Assembly: GCF_029963765.1 (NCBI RefSeq)
Contig: NZ_JALBYU010000026.1
Location: 1-64,000 of the forward strand
Direction of reading: 5' to 3'
Source of the DNA: Pseudomonas sp. UYIF39
GTDB taxonomy: Bacteria; Pseudomonadota; Gammaproteobacteria; Pseudomonadales; Pseudomonadaceae
Length of the DNA: 64,000 nt
Below, piece by piece: positions 1 through 10,062 of this stretch (positions are counted from its first letter, which is position 1; each line of letters begins with the position of its first letter). A program made the translations under genes and the position numbers. Under the pieces are notes generated by a model, which searched no databases, was not told the origin of the DNA, and saw only the letters and a program-made list of their open reading frames with translations.

Positions 1-49
1 CCAGTCGACACCCATTTTGAATGTTAGTCCGCTATCGTCGGAACGCCGC

Positions 50-78
50 CCGGAGCAAGCTCGCTCCCACAGGTTTGT
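50..78. repeat. Partial REP element
   Basis: A single copy of the fluorescent-Pseudomonas REP core (GAGCAAGCTCGCTCCCACAGG), preceded by a slightly degraded GCCGCCCG end instead of the usual ATCGC. The partner copy, if any, is outside the window. It lies upstream of tpx and probably belongs to the 3' side of the preceding gene. Confidence 0.75.
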
Positions 79-215
79 GTTGATTGTTAGAGTTGTATCC
101 AATTTAGGGGGCGACACTTCACAATTTGTATCTGGGCATAGGTCGTCGGGCCATTTCGTGGTTAACTTCGGCCTCTTCAAAATTCTCTACAACAACGTTC
201 AGAAGGACTCCGTTC

Positions 216-716
216 ATGGCTCAAGTCACTCTTAAAGGCTCCCCGGTTCAAGTCAACGGCCAACTGCCACAAGCCGGTTCCAAGGCGCCAGCCTTTTCCC
301 TGGTTGCCGGCAATCTGTCCGACGTGACCCTGGCGAGCTTCGCCGGCAAGCGCAAAGTGCTGAACATCTTCCCAAGCGTCGATACCCCGACCTGCGCCAC
401 TTCGGTTCGCAAGTTCAACGCCCAGGCCAACGATGTCGCCAACACTGTCGTGCTGTGCATCTCCGCTGACCTGCCGTTCGCTCAAGCTCGCTTCTGCGGC
501 GCCGAAGGCCTGGAAAACGTACAGAACCTGTCGACCCTGCGCGGTGCCGAGTTCATCGAGAACTACGGCGTTGCCATCGCTGACGGCCCGCTCAAAGGCC
601 TGACGGCCCGTGCCGTCGTGGTTCTGGACGAAAACGACAACGTTCTGCACAGCGAACTGGTCAGCGAAATCGCTCAAGAGCCGAATTACGAAGCAGCGCT
701 CGCTGTTCTGAAGTAA
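216..716 (+). CDS. tpx: Thiol peroxidase Tpx
   Basis: 166-residue atypical 2-Cys peroxiredoxin that reduces hydrogen and alkyl peroxides, regenerated by thioredoxin. The peroxidatic cysteine is C60 in SVDTPTC and the resolving cysteine is C94, matching the C61/C95 arrangement of E. coli Tpx. Length is normal for the family. An upstream in-frame ATG at 126 exists, but the MAQVTLKG start at 216 is the family start and follows an AGAAGGA ribosome site at about 8 bases. The gene stands alone: a strong terminator follows directly. No OxyR site was recognised upstream. Confidence 0.97.
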   Translation: MAQVTLKGSPVQVNGQLPQAGSKAPAFSLVAGNLSDVTLASFAGKRKVLNIFPSVDTPTCATSVRKFNAQANDVANTVVLCISADLPFAQARFCGAEGLENVQNLSTLRGAEFIENYGVAIADGPLKGLTARAVVVLDENDNVLHSELVSEIAQEPNYEAALAVLK

Positions 717-734
717 GCAGCTTTTACATTTGTT

Positions 735-763
735 AACGGCCTGGCACTGTCCAGGCCGTTTTC
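735..763 (+). terminator. Rho-independent terminator of tpx
   Basis: Perfect 10-bp stem (AACGGCCTGG / CCAGGCCGTT) with a 6-base loop, followed by TTTTCATTT, 18 bases after the tpx stop codon. It separates tpx from the efflux operon. Confidence 0.9.
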
Positions 764-893
764 ATTTGTGCTTCAGTGTCTTAGATAAATCTCCTGTTAC
801 GTAAGCCGAAGGTAAATTGCCGGTAAAGCCGCTTTGCTTAATACCCGCCAGTGCTTATCGTTCAGCCTCCTGTAGAAGAAGCCCACGCGCCCA

Positions 894-2210
894 ATGGTTG
901 ATCATTCCATGCAATCCTCCGTTTCCCGTAGTCCCCGTCGCTGGCTGTTTGGCCTGCTTGTCCTGTTGGTCATCGCTGGCCTGTGCTGGAAATTCTGGCC
1001 CGCCGGCACTGTCCAAAAAGAGGGCGCAGGGCAAAAGGCCGTTGCCGGGCATACCGGAAGGTCGGGGGGGATGCGTCCGGGTTTCGGCGGGGCGACCGGG
1101 CCCGTTCCAGTGCGTGTCGCGCCTGCGGTCAAGGGTGACTTCCCGCTGTACTACAAGGCGCTGGGCACCGTGACGGCGCTGAACACCATCAATGTGCGCA
1201 GCCGCGTCGGTGGTGAGCTGATGAAGATCTCATTCGAGGAAGGACAGATGGTCAAGGCGGGCGATCTGCTGGCTGAAATCGACCCGCGTCCTTACCAGAA
1301 CGCCTTGCTTCAGGCCGAAGGCACGTTGCTGCAGAACCAGGCACAACTGAAAAACGCCCTGGTCGATGTGGAGCGCTATCGCGGCCTGTATCGCGAAGAC
1401 AGTATCGCCAAGCAGACCCTGGACACCGCCGAAGCGCTGGTGGGCCAGTATCAGGGCACGGTCAAAACCAATCAGGCGGCGGTCAACGACGCCAAGCTCA
1501 ACCTGGAATTCACCAAGATCCGCGCCCCCATTGCCGGGCGTGTGGGCTTGCGTCAGCTGGATGTCGGCAACCTGGTGGCCGCCAACGACACCACCGCACT
1601 GGTGATCATCACCCAGACCCAACCGATCAGCGTCGCCTTCACCTTGCCGGAAAACAGCCTGGAAACCGTGCTGGCCCGTTATCGCTCCGGCGCCAAACTG
1701 CCCGCCGAAGCCTGGGACCGCGGCGACACCAAGTTGCAGGCCACCGGCGTCTTGCAGAGCCTGGATAACCAGATCGACGTCGCCACCGGCACCCTGAAAT
1801 TCAAGGCACGCTACGAGAACCGCGACCAAGCGCTGTTCCCGAACCAGTTCGTCAACGTCCACCTGCTGGCCGACACCCTCAAAGACGTGGTGCTCGCACC
1901 TTCGGCAGCGATTCAGTTCGGCACCAACGGTACGTTTGTCTACGCCCTGGACGGCGACAAGAAAGTCGTGATTCGTCAGTTGAAAGTCGGCGCCAGTGAT
2001 GGTGAGAACACCGTGATTACCGAAGGCCTGGCCCCTGGGGATCGCGTGGTCCTTGAAGGCACCGACCGCTTGAAGGAAGGCAGCGAAGTCGAAGTGGTCA
2101 ACGACACCAAGGATGTACCGACCGCCCCGACCGGCCACCTGCAAGGCAAGTCGGCGGCCAGCTCGACTGAGCCTGCGACCACCGACAAGGCGAAAAAGGG
2201 CGGCGCATGA
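894..2210 (+). CDS. muxA: RND efflux periplasmic adaptor MuxA
   Basis: 438-residue membrane-fusion protein of a tripartite RND efflux pump. An N-terminal hydrophobic anchor (about residues 17-36, after SPRRW) is followed by the biotinyl-lipoyl/coiled-coil hairpin and beta-barrel domains of the HlyD/MdtA family; VRSRVGGELMKISFEEGQMV is the typical lipoyl half. It bridges MuxB/MuxC to OpmB in the periplasm. The ATG at 909 (MQSSVS) is an alternative start; neither has a strong ribosome site. The stop overlaps the muxB start by four bases (ATGA). Gene order adaptor, two RND pumps, outer-membrane factor is that of P. aeruginosa muxABC-opmB and E. coli mdtABC. Confidence 0.93.
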   Translation: MVDHSMQSSVSRSPRRWLFGLLVLLVIAGLCWKFWPAGTVQKEGAGQKAVAGHTGRSGGMRPGFGGATGPVPVRVAPAVKGDFPLYYKALGTVTALNTINVRSRVGGELMKISFEEGQMVKAGDLLAEIDPRPYQNALLQAEGTLLQNQAQLKNALVDVERYRGLYREDSIAKQTLDTAEALVGQYQGTVKTNQAAVNDAKLNLEFTKIRAPIAGRVGLRQLDVGNLVAANDTTALVIITQTQPISVAFTLPENSLETVLARYRSGAKLPAEAWDRGDTKLQATGVLQSLDNQIDVATGTLKFKARYENRDQALFPNQFVNVHLLADTLKDVVLAPSAAIQFGTNGTFVYALDGDKKVVIRQLKVGASDGENTVITEGLAPGDRVVLEGTDRLKEGSEVEVVNDTKDVPTAPTGHLQGKSAASSTEPATTDKAKKGGA

Positions 2211-5200
2211 ACATCTCGCGGCTGTTCATCCTTCGCCCGGTCGCCACGACCCTGAGCATGCTGGCCATTATCCTGGCCGGCGTGATCGCCTATAGGCTGT
2301 TGCCGGTGTCGGCATTGCCTCAGGTCGATTACCCGACCATCCGCGTCATGACGCTGTACCCCGGTGCCAGCCCGGATGTCATGACCAGCGCCGTGACCGC
2401 GCCCCTTGAGCGTCAATTCGGGCAGATGCCCGGCCTGACCCAGATGGCCTCGACCAGTTCCGGCGGTGCTTCGGTGCTGACCCTGCGTTTCAGCCTCGAC
2501 ATCAACATGGACGTCGCCGAGCAGCAGGTGCAGGCGGCAATAAACGCCGCGACCAATTTGCTGCCCAAGGACCTGCCGGCACCGCCGGTTTACAACAAGG
2601 TCAACCCTGCGGACACCCCGGTGCTGACCCTGGCCATCACCTCCAAGACCATGCTGCTGCCCAAGCTCAATGACTTGGTCGACACGCGCATGGCGCAGAA
2701 AATTGCCCAGATCAGCGGCGTCGGCATGGTCAGCATTGCCGGCGGCCAGCGTCAGGCCGTGCGGATCAAGGTCAACCCGGAAGCCCTGGCGGCCAATGGC
2801 TTGAACCTGTCGGACGTACGCACCTTGATCGGCGCGTCCAACGTCAACCAGCCCAAGGGCAACTTCGACGGCCCGACCCGGGTGTCGATGCTCGATGCAA
2901 ACGATCAACTGACCTCGCCCAAGGACTACGCCAACCTGATTCTTGCCTACGTTAACGGCGCGCCGTTGCGGCTCAAGGACGTGGCGGAGATCGTCGATGG
3001 CGCGGAAAACGAACGTCTGGCAGCGTGGGCCAATGAAAATCAGGCCGTGCTGTTGAACATCCAGCGTCAACCCGGTGCCAACGTCATTGAAGTGGTCGAC
3101 CGGATCAAAGCCCTGTTGCCGAGCATCACCGACAACCTGCCGGCCGGTCTCGACGTCACCGTACTCACCGACCGCACCCAGACCATCCGCGCCTCGGTCA
3201 CCGACGTGCAGCATGAATTGTTGATCGCCATTGCGTTGGTCGTGATGGTGACCTTCCTTTTCCTGCGGCGGGCCAGCGCCACGATCATTCCGTCGGTCGC
3301 GGTCCCACTGTCGCTGATCGGCACCTTCGGCGTGATGTACCTCGCGGGTTTCTCGGTCAACAACCTGACCCTGATGGCACTGACCATCGCCACCGGTTTC
3401 GTGGTGGACGATGCGATCGTCATGCTGGAGAACATTTCCCGATTTATCGAAGAGGGCGACAGCCCCCTGAATGCGGCGCTCAAGGGTGCCAAGCAGATCG
3501 GCTTCACGCTGATCTCCCTGACCCTGTCGCTGATCGCCGTACTGATCCCGTTGCTGTTCATGGCCGACGTGGTGGGGCGGCTGTTCCGTGAGTTTGCCAT
3601 CACCCTGGCGGTGGCGATCCTGATTTCCCTGGTGGTGTCCCTGACCCTGACGCCGATGATGTGCGCGCGGTTGCTCAAGCGTGAACCGAAGGAAGAAGAA
3701 CAGGGCCGTTTCTACCGGGCCAGCGGCGCCACAATTGATTGGATGATCGCGGCTTACGGGCGCAAGTTAAAGTGGGTTCTCAAGCATCAACCGCTGACTT
3801 TGATGGTGGCCATCGGCACGCTGGCGTTGACCGTGTTCCTCTACTTGGTGGTGCCCAAGGGCTTCTTCCCGGTGCAGGACACCGGGGTGATCCAGGGAAT
3901 TTCCGAGGCGCCGCAGTCGATTTCCTTTGCGGCCATGAGTGAACGTCAGCAGGAACTGGCCAAAGTGATCCTGGCGGATCCGGCGGTGGAGAGCTTGTCG
4001 TCCTACATCGGCGTCGACGGTGACAACTCGACGCTGAACAGCGGTCGTCTGCTGATCAACCTCAAATCCCACGGCAATCGCGACCTGAGCGCCACCGAGG
4101 TGATTGCACGTCTGCAACCGGAACTGGACAAACTCATCGGCATTCGCCTGTTCATGCAACCGGTGCAGGACCTGACCATCGAAGACCGCGTCAGCCGGAC
4201 TCAATACCAGTTCAGCATGTCGTCGCCGGATTCCGAGCTGCTCAGTCTGTGGAGCGGTCGTCTGGTGGAAGCCCTGGCCCAACGGCCAGAGCTGACCGAC
4301 GTCGCCAGCGATTTGCAGGACAAGGGCTTGCAGGTCTATCTGGTGATTGACCGCGACGCGGCGTCGCGTGTCGGCGTGTCGGTGTCGAACATCACCGATG
4401 CGCTGTATGACGCCTTCGGTCAGCGGCAGATTTCCACCATCTACACCCAGGCCAGCCAATACCGCGTGGTGCTGCAATCGCAGGCCGGCGAGAAAATCGG
4501 TGTGGAAGCGCTGAATCAGATTCATGTGAAAACCACCGACGGCGGGCAAGTGCGCCTGTCCAGTCTGGCGCACATCGAGGAGCGTCAGGCCCAACTGGCG
4601 ATCACTCATATCGGTCAGTTCCCGGCAGTGATGATGTCCTTCAACCTCGCGCCCGGTGTGGCGTTGGGGCATGCGGTGGAGATCATCGACCAGGTGCAGA
4701 AAGACATCGGCATGCCGATCGGCGTGCAGACCCAGTTCCAGGGCGCGGCCGAGGCATTCCAGGCGTCGCTGTCGAGCACCTTGCTGCTGATTCTGGCGGC
4801 GGTGGTCACCATGTACATCGTGCTTGGTGTGCTTTACGAGAGTTACATCCACCCGATCACCATTCTCTCGACCTTGCCCTCGGCGGCGGTCGGCGCCTTG
4901 CTGGCGCTGCTGTTGAGCGGGAATGACCTGGGCATGATCGCGATCATCGGCATCATTTTGTTGATCGGCATCGTGAAAAAGAACGCGATCATGATGATCG
5001 ACTTCGCCCTCGACGCAGAACGCAATCAGGGCATGGACCCGGAAACGGCGATCTACCAGGCGGCGCTGCTGCGTTTCCGGCCGATTCTGATGACCACACT
5101 GGCCGCGTTGTTCGGCGCGGTGCCACTGATGCTGGCGACCGGCTCCGGCGCGGAACTGCGGCAACCGTTGGGTCTGGTGATGGTGGGTGGCTTGTTGGTG

Positions 5201-5311
5201 AGTCAGGTGCTGACGCTGTTTACCACTCCGGTCATCTACCTGTACTTCGACCGCCTGGGTCGGCGCTGGGGGCGCAAGCCTGAAGCCGTGGAAGCGGCGG
5301 AACAGCCATGA
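2207..5311 (+). CDS. muxB: RND multidrug transporter MuxB (MdtB-like)
   Basis: 1034-residue proton-driven RND pump subunit of normal family length with 12 membrane segments and two large periplasmic loops. The proton-relay aspartates are visible as D401-D402 in VVDDAIVML (TM4), and the TM10 lysine lies in GIVKKNAIMMID. In MdtABC-type pumps two different RND proteins form a heterotrimer, which fits the second RND gene right behind. Overlaps muxA and muxC by ATGA, so the operon is translationally coupled. P. aeruginosa MuxABC-OpmB exports novobiocin, aztreonam and macrolides; the substrates here are inferred only. Confidence 0.95.
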   Translation: MNISRLFILRPVATTLSMLAIILAGVIAYRLLPVSALPQVDYPTIRVMTLYPGASPDVMTSAVTAPLERQFGQMPGLTQMASTSSGGASVLTLRFSLDINMDVAEQQVQAAINAATNLLPKDLPAPPVYNKVNPADTPVLTLAITSKTMLLPKLNDLVDTRMAQKIAQISGVGMVSIAGGQRQAVRIKVNPEALAANGLNLSDVRTLIGASNVNQPKGNFDGPTRVSMLDANDQLTSPKDYANLILAYVNGAPLRLKDVAEIVDGAENERLAAWANENQAVLLNIQRQPGANVIEVVDRIKALLPSITDNLPAGLDVTVLTDRTQTIRASVTDVQHELLIAIALVVMVTFLFLRRASATIIPSVAVPLSLIGTFGVMYLAGFSVNNLTLMALTIATGFVVDDAIVMLENISRFIEEGDSPLNAALKGAKQIGFTLISLTLSLIAVLIPLLFMADVVGRLFREFAITLAVAILISLVVSLTLTPMMCARLLKREPKEEEQGRFYRASGATIDWMIAAYGRKLKWVLKHQPLTLMVAIGTLALTVFLYLVVPKGFFPVQDTGVIQGISEAPQSISFAAMSERQQELAKVILADPAVESLSSYIGVDGDNSTLNSGRLLINLKSHGNRDLSATEVIARLQPELDKLIGIRLFMQPVQDLTIEDRVSRTQYQFSMSSPDSELLSLWSGRLVEALAQRPELTDVASDLQDKGLQVYLVIDRDAASRVGVSVSNITDALYDAFGQRQISTIYTQASQYRVVLQSQAGEKIGVEALNQIHVKTTDGGQVRLSSLAHIEERQAQLAITHIGQFPAVMMSFNLAPGVALGHAVEIIDQVQKDIGMPIGVQTQFQGAAEAFQASLSSTLLLILAAVVTMYIVLGVLYESYIHPITILSTLPSAAVGALLALLLSGNDLGMIAIIGIILLIGIVKKNAIMMIDFALDAERNQGMDPETAIYQAALLRFRPILMTTLAALFGAVPLMLATGSGAELRQPLGLVMVGGLLVSQVLTLFTTPVIYLYFDRLGRRWGRKPEAVEAAEQP

Positions 5312-8300
5312 ACCTGTCCGGACCTTTCATCAAGAGACCGGTGGCGACGATGTTGCTGAGCCTGGCGATCATGCTGCTGGGCGGTGTGAGCTTCGGGCTG
5401 TTGCCGGTTGCGCCGTTGCCGCAGATGGACTTCCCGGTGATCGTGGTTCAGGCGAGTCTGGCCGGTGCGAGCCCGGAGGTCATGGCCTCGACCGTGGCCA
5501 CGCCGCTGGAACGCTCCTTCGGCGCCATCGCCGGGGTCAACACCATGAGCAGCCGCTCCAGCCAGGGCTCGACCCGCGTGATTTTGCAGTTCGACCTGGA
5601 CCGCGACATCAACGGCGCGGCGCGGGAAGTGCAGGCGGCGATCAACGCTTCGCGCAACCTGCTGCCGAGCGGGATGCGCAGCATGCCGACCTACAAGAAG
5701 GTCAACCCGTCCCAGGCGCCGGTCATGGTGCTGTCGTTGACCTCCGACGTGCTGGAAAAAGGCCAGCTCTACGATTTGGCCTCGACGATTCTGTCCCAGA
5801 GCGTGTCTCAGGTGCAGGGTGTCGGCGAAGTGCAGATCGGCGGCAGTTCCCTGCCGGCGGTGCGCATCGAACTCGAACCGCAGGCGCTCAACCAATACGG
5901 CGTGGCGCTGGACGATGTGCGCAACACCATCGCCAACGCCAACGTGCGCAGGCCAAAAGGGTCGGTCGAAGATAGCCAGCGGCTGTGGCAGGTTCAGGCC
6001 AACGATCAACTGGAAAAAGCCAAGGATTACGAGTCGCTGATCATTCACTACGCGGACGGCGCGGCCCTGCGCCTGAAGGATGTGGCCAAGGTCAGCGACG
6101 GCGTCGAAGACCGCTACAACAGCGGTTTCTTCAACAACGACGCGGCGGTACTGCTGGTGATCAACCGCCAGGCTGGCGCCAACATCATCGAGACGGTCAA
6201 CGAAATCAAGGCTCAACTGCCGGCGTTGCAGGCGGTGTTGCCGGCCAGCGTGAAGCTGAACGTGGCGATGGACCGGTCGCCGGTGATCAAGGCGACCTTG
6301 CACGAAGCGGAAATGACCCTCCTGATTGCCGTGGCACTGGTGATTCTGGTGGTATTCCTGTTCCTCGGTAACTTCCGCGCCTCGTTGATTCCGACCCTTG
6401 CGGTGCCCGTGTCGCTGGTCGGCACCTTTGCGGTGATGTACCTCTACGGATTCTCCCTGAACAATCTGTCGCTGATGGCGCTGATTCTGGCCACTGGGTT
6501 GGTGGTGGACGACGCCATTGTGGTGCTGGAGAACATTTCGCGGCACATCGACAAAGGCGTACCGCCGATGAAGGCCGCGTACCTCGGGGCGCAGGAAGTC
6601 GGCTTCACCTTGCTGTCGATGAACGTCTCGCTGGTGGCGGTGTTCCTGTCGATCCTGTTCATGGGCGGGATTGTCGAAAGCCTGTTTCGCGAGTTTTCCA
6701 TCACGTTGGCGGCGTCCATCGTGGTGTCGCTGCTGGTCTCCTTGACGCTCACGCCAATGCTCTGCGCTCGCTGGCTCAAGCCGCATACGCCGGGTGAGGA
6801 AAACCGTTTGCAGCGCTGGAGTCAGCGCGCCAACGAGTGGATGGTCGGCAAATACGCCACAAGCCTCGACTGGGTGCTGCGTCATCGCCGGTTGACCTTG
6901 CTCAGTCTTATCGTGACAGTTGGCGTTAATATTGCGCTGTATGTCGTTGTTCCTAAGACATTTCTACCTCAGCAGGATACCGGTCAACTGATCGGTTTCG
7001 TGCGCGGCGACGACGGGCTGTCCTTCAGCGTGATGCAGCCGAAAATGGAAACCTTCCGCCGTGCCGTGCTCAAGGATGACGCGGTGCAAAGCGTCGCCGG
7101 CTTCATCGGCGGCACCAACGGCACCAACAACGCCTTCATGCTGGTGCGGCTGAAACCGATCAACGAACGCAATATTTCTGCGCAAAAGGTCATTGAACGC
7201 CTGCGCAAGGAAATGCCCAAGGTCGCCGGTGCGCAGCTGATGCTGATGGCCGATCAGGACCTGCAGTTTGGTGGCGGTCGTGAACAGACCACGTCGCAGT
7301 ATTCCTACATCCTGCAAAGCGCCGACCTTGGCGAATTGCGCGAGTGGTATCCGAAAGTCGTCACCGCACTCAAGGCTTTGCCGGAGCTGACGGCGATTGA
7401 TGCCCGCGAAGGCCGTGGCGCGCAGCAAGTGACGCTGATTGTCGATCGTGATCAGGCCAAACGCCTGGGCGTCGACATGGACATGGTCACCGCGGTGCTG
7501 AATAACGCCTACAGCCAGCGGCAGATTTCAACGATCTACGACAGCCTTAACCAGTATCAGGTGGTCATGGAGGTCAATCCCAAATATGCCCAGGACCCGA
7601 TCACCCTCAAACAGGTTCAGGTGATCACCGCCGACGGTGCGCGGATTCCGCTCTCGACCATCGCTCATTACGAAAACAGTCTGGAAGACGACCGCGTCAG
7701 CCACGAAGGTCAGTTCGCCTCCGAGAGCATTTCCTTCGACATGGCCGAAGGCGTGACGGTGGAGCAGGGCACGGCGGCCATCGAGCGGGCTATCGCCAAA
7801 CTGGGTATGCCGGAAGACGTGATCGTGAAAATGGCCGGCACCGCCGACGCCTTCGCCGCGACCCAGAAGAGCCAACCGTGGATGATTCTTGGGGCGCTGG
7901 TGGCGGTGTATCTGGTGCTCGGTGTGCTGTATGAAAGCTACATCCATCCGCTGACCATTCTCTCGACCTTGCCGTCGGCCGGGGTCGGCGCGTTGCTGTC
8001 GATCTATGCGCTGGGCGGTGAGTTCAGCCTTATCTCGTTGCTCGGGCTGTTCCTGCTGATCGGCGTGGTGAAGAAAAATGCCATTCTAATGATCGACCTG
8101 GCCTTGCAGCTGGAACGGCATCAGGGCATGGCACCGCTGGAATCGATTCGCAGCGCCTGCCTGCAACGCCTCCGTCCCATTCTGATGACCACCCTGGCGG
8201 CGATCCTCGGCGCGTTGCCGTTGCTGCTGAGCCGCGCCGAAGGTGCGGAAATGCGTCAGCCGCTGGGCCTGACCATCATCGGCGGGCTGATCTTCAGCCA

Positions 8301-8415
8301 GGTGCTGACCCTTTACACCACCCCGGTGGTTTACCTCTATCTCGACAAACTGCGCCATCGCTTCAACCACTGGCGTGGGGTGCGTACCGATGCTGCTCTG
8401 GAAACTCCGCTATGA
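5308..8415 (+). CDS. muxC: RND multidrug transporter MuxC (MdtC-like)
   Basis: 1035-residue second RND subunit, homologous to the preceding MuxB and partner in a mixed trimer. The conserved D401-D402 pair appears in LVVDDAIVVLEN and the TM10 lysine in GVVKKNAILMID, so proton-relay residues are retained in both subunits. The N-terminus MNLSGPFIKRPVATMLL is the standard cytoplasmic helix and first membrane segment. The start codon overlaps the muxB stop and the stop overlaps the opmB start (ATGA each). No frameshift or truncation seen. Confidence 0.95.
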   Translation: MNLSGPFIKRPVATMLLSLAIMLLGGVSFGLLPVAPLPQMDFPVIVVQASLAGASPEVMASTVATPLERSFGAIAGVNTMSSRSSQGSTRVILQFDLDRDINGAAREVQAAINASRNLLPSGMRSMPTYKKVNPSQAPVMVLSLTSDVLEKGQLYDLASTILSQSVSQVQGVGEVQIGGSSLPAVRIELEPQALNQYGVALDDVRNTIANANVRRPKGSVEDSQRLWQVQANDQLEKAKDYESLIIHYADGAALRLKDVAKVSDGVEDRYNSGFFNNDAAVLLVINRQAGANIIETVNEIKAQLPALQAVLPASVKLNVAMDRSPVIKATLHEAEMTLLIAVALVILVVFLFLGNFRASLIPTLAVPVSLVGTFAVMYLYGFSLNNLSLMALILATGLVVDDAIVVLENISRHIDKGVPPMKAAYLGAQEVGFTLLSMNVSLVAVFLSILFMGGIVESLFREFSITLAASIVVSLLVSLTLTPMLCARWLKPHTPGEENRLQRWSQRANEWMVGKYATSLDWVLRHRRLTLLSLIVTVGVNIALYVVVPKTFLPQQDTGQLIGFVRGDDGLSFSVMQPKMETFRRAVLKDDAVQSVAGFIGGTNGTNNAFMLVRLKPINERNISAQKVIERLRKEMPKVAGAQLMLMADQDLQFGGGREQTTSQYSYILQSADLGELREWYPKVVTALKALPELTAIDAREGRGAQQVTLIVDRDQAKRLGVDMDMVTAVLNNAYSQRQISTIYDSLNQYQVVMEVNPKYAQDPITLKQVQVITADGARIPLSTIAHYENSLEDDRVSHEGQFASESISFDMAEGVTVEQGTAAIERAIAKLGMPEDVIVKMAGTADAFAATQKSQPWMILGALVAVYLVLGVLYESYIHPLTILSTLPSAGVGALLSIYALGGEFSLISLLGLFLLIGVVKKNAILMIDLALQLERHQGMAPLESIRSACLQRLRPILMTTLAAILGALPLLLSRAEGAEMRQPLGLTIIGGLIFSQVLTLYTTPVVYLYLDKLRHRFNHWRGVRTDAALETPL

Positions 8416-9893
8416 CTGACCGTTCGCTTATCACTCTGGCTGCACCGCTGGTAACGGCCCGAGGCTCGCGTTTGCTGAGCCTGGCGCTGTGCGTGGCGAT
8501 GCTCAGCGCTTGCGCCATCGGCCCGGATTACCAGCGCCCGCAAGCGGCTGCGCCGGCGCAATACAAAGAAGCGGCAGGCTGGCGTCAGGCCAAACCCGGC
8601 GATTCCCTGGCCCGTGGCGCCTGGTGGGAGTTGTATGGTGATCAGCAGCTCAATGGCCTGATTGAAAAACTCAACAGTGGCAACCAGACAGTCGCGCAGT
8701 CCGAAGCCCAGTACCGTCAGGCCCAGGCCTTGGTGCGCAGTGCCCGTGGCGCGTTTTTTCCGACCGTGGACCTGACCGTCGGGAAAAACCGCTCCAGCCA
8801 GGGCACCGGCAGCAGCAGTTCGAGCCTGACCAGTTCTTCCAGCGGGATTCGCGACACTTACACCGCACAGGCCGGAGTCAGTTGGGAGGCCGACGTTTGG
8901 GGAAAACTGCGCCGAGGCCTTGAAGCCGACACCGCCAACGCCGAGGCGAGTTTTGCCGATTTGGCGGCGATGCGCTTGAGCCAGCAGTCGGAACTGGTGC
9001 AGAACTATCTGCAATTGCGCGTGATCGACGAGCAGAAACGCCTGCTGGAAGCGACGGTCGAGGCCTATCAGCGCTCGCTGACTATGACTGAAAACCAGTA
9101 TCGCGCCGGTGTCTCGGGCAAGGATGCTGTGGCGCAGGCCCAGACTCAGCTAAAAAGCACCCAGGCTGACATGGTTGATTTGATCTGGCAGCGTGCTCAA
9201 TTCGAGAATGCCATTGCGGTACTGATCGGGCTACCGCCGGCCGAGTTCAGCCTGGCTGAAAGCAAAGACATTCCTGCGTTGCCCGAGATACCGCTGAGCC
9301 TGCCTTCGCAATTGCTTGAGCGCCGCCCAGACATCGCCTCCGCCGAACGCTCGGTGATGGCGGCTAATGCCAACATCGGTGTGGCCAAGGCGGCCTATTA
9401 CCCGGACTTCACCCTGAGTCTGAACGGTGGCTATAGCAGCAGCACCTATGCCAACTGGATCAGCTTGCCGAACCGCTTCTGGTCGGTCGGACCGCAATTG
9501 GCCATGACCTTGTTCGACGGCGGCCAGCGCTCCGCGGAAGTTGACCGCAGCGAAGCGGCCTACGACGAAACAGTAGCCAAGTACCGCCAGACCGTGCTCG
9601 ATGGCTTCCGTGAAGTGGAAAACTACCTGGTGCAACTCAAGGTCCTGGAAGACGAAGCGGGCGTGCGCCAGGAAGCACTGGACGCGGCGCGAGAATCCTT
9701 GCGTCTGACCCAGAACCAGTACAAGGCCGGTGTGATCGCTTATCTGGGCGTGGTGGTCGTTCAGGCCACAGCGTTGAACAATGAACGCAGCGTGCTGAGC
9801 CTGTTGCAGAGCCGGTTGATTGCCAGCGTGCAATTGATCGCGGCACTGGGTGGCGGCTGGGATGGGGCATTGCAAGTGAGCGAAAAAGAGTAG
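8412..9893 (+). CDS. opmB: Outer-membrane efflux lipoprotein OpmB
   Basis: 493-residue TolC-like outer-membrane factor (OprM/NodT family) that supplies the exit duct for MuxABC. A hydrophobic signal segment ends in a lipobox LSAC with the acylated cysteine at C34, followed by IGPDYQRP, the conserved start of OprM-family proteins. Two OEP repeats follow, each with a YRAGV/YKAGV-type motif at the helical hairpins. A short Ser-rich stretch around residues 133-147 falls in a predicted surface loop region. Last gene of the operon; no clear rho-independent terminator was found in the 170 bases after it. Confidence 0.94.
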   Translation: MTDRSLITLAAPLVTARGSRLLSLALCVAMLSACAIGPDYQRPQAAAPAQYKEAAGWRQAKPGDSLARGAWWELYGDQQLNGLIEKLNSGNQTVAQSEAQYRQAQALVRSARGAFFPTVDLTVGKNRSSQGTGSSSSSLTSSSSGIRDTYTAQAGVSWEADVWGKLRRGLEADTANAEASFADLAAMRLSQQSELVQNYLQLRVIDEQKRLLEATVEAYQRSLTMTENQYRAGVSGKDAVAQAQTQLKSTQADMVDLIWQRAQFENAIAVLIGLPPAEFSLAESKDIPALPEIPLSLPSQLLERRPDIASAERSVMAANANIGVAKAAYYPDFTLSLNGGYSSSTYANWISLPNRFWSVGPQLAMTLFDGGQRSAEVDRSEAAYDETVAKYRQTVLDGFREVENYLVQLKVLEDEAGVRQEALDAARESLRLTQNQYKAGVIAYLGVVVVQATALNNERSVLSLLQSRLIASVQLIAALGGGWDGALQVSEKE

Positions 9894-10062
9894 GCATCAG
9901 CTCCGATGATCGTCAGTTAATGTGAAACCTTAAAACGAGTGTTTCATCGGCTTGATGGCCATTTGCTTATTTTGTCAGTGCGTTCTTTTGCGCAATCAGT
10001 ACAATCGCCCAATTTGCCCCCCGAGAATGGAAGCAGTACGGAGGGCAGTCGCGAGAAGTCTC

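Noticed and set aside
1976..3214. Long minus-strand open frame opposite muxA/muxB (and similar ones at 3767-5164 and 5236-6885)
   Set aside because: Composition is rich in His, Gln, Arg and Gly with no domain, as expected from the opposite strand of GC-rich coding DNA; the plus-strand RND genes are certain.
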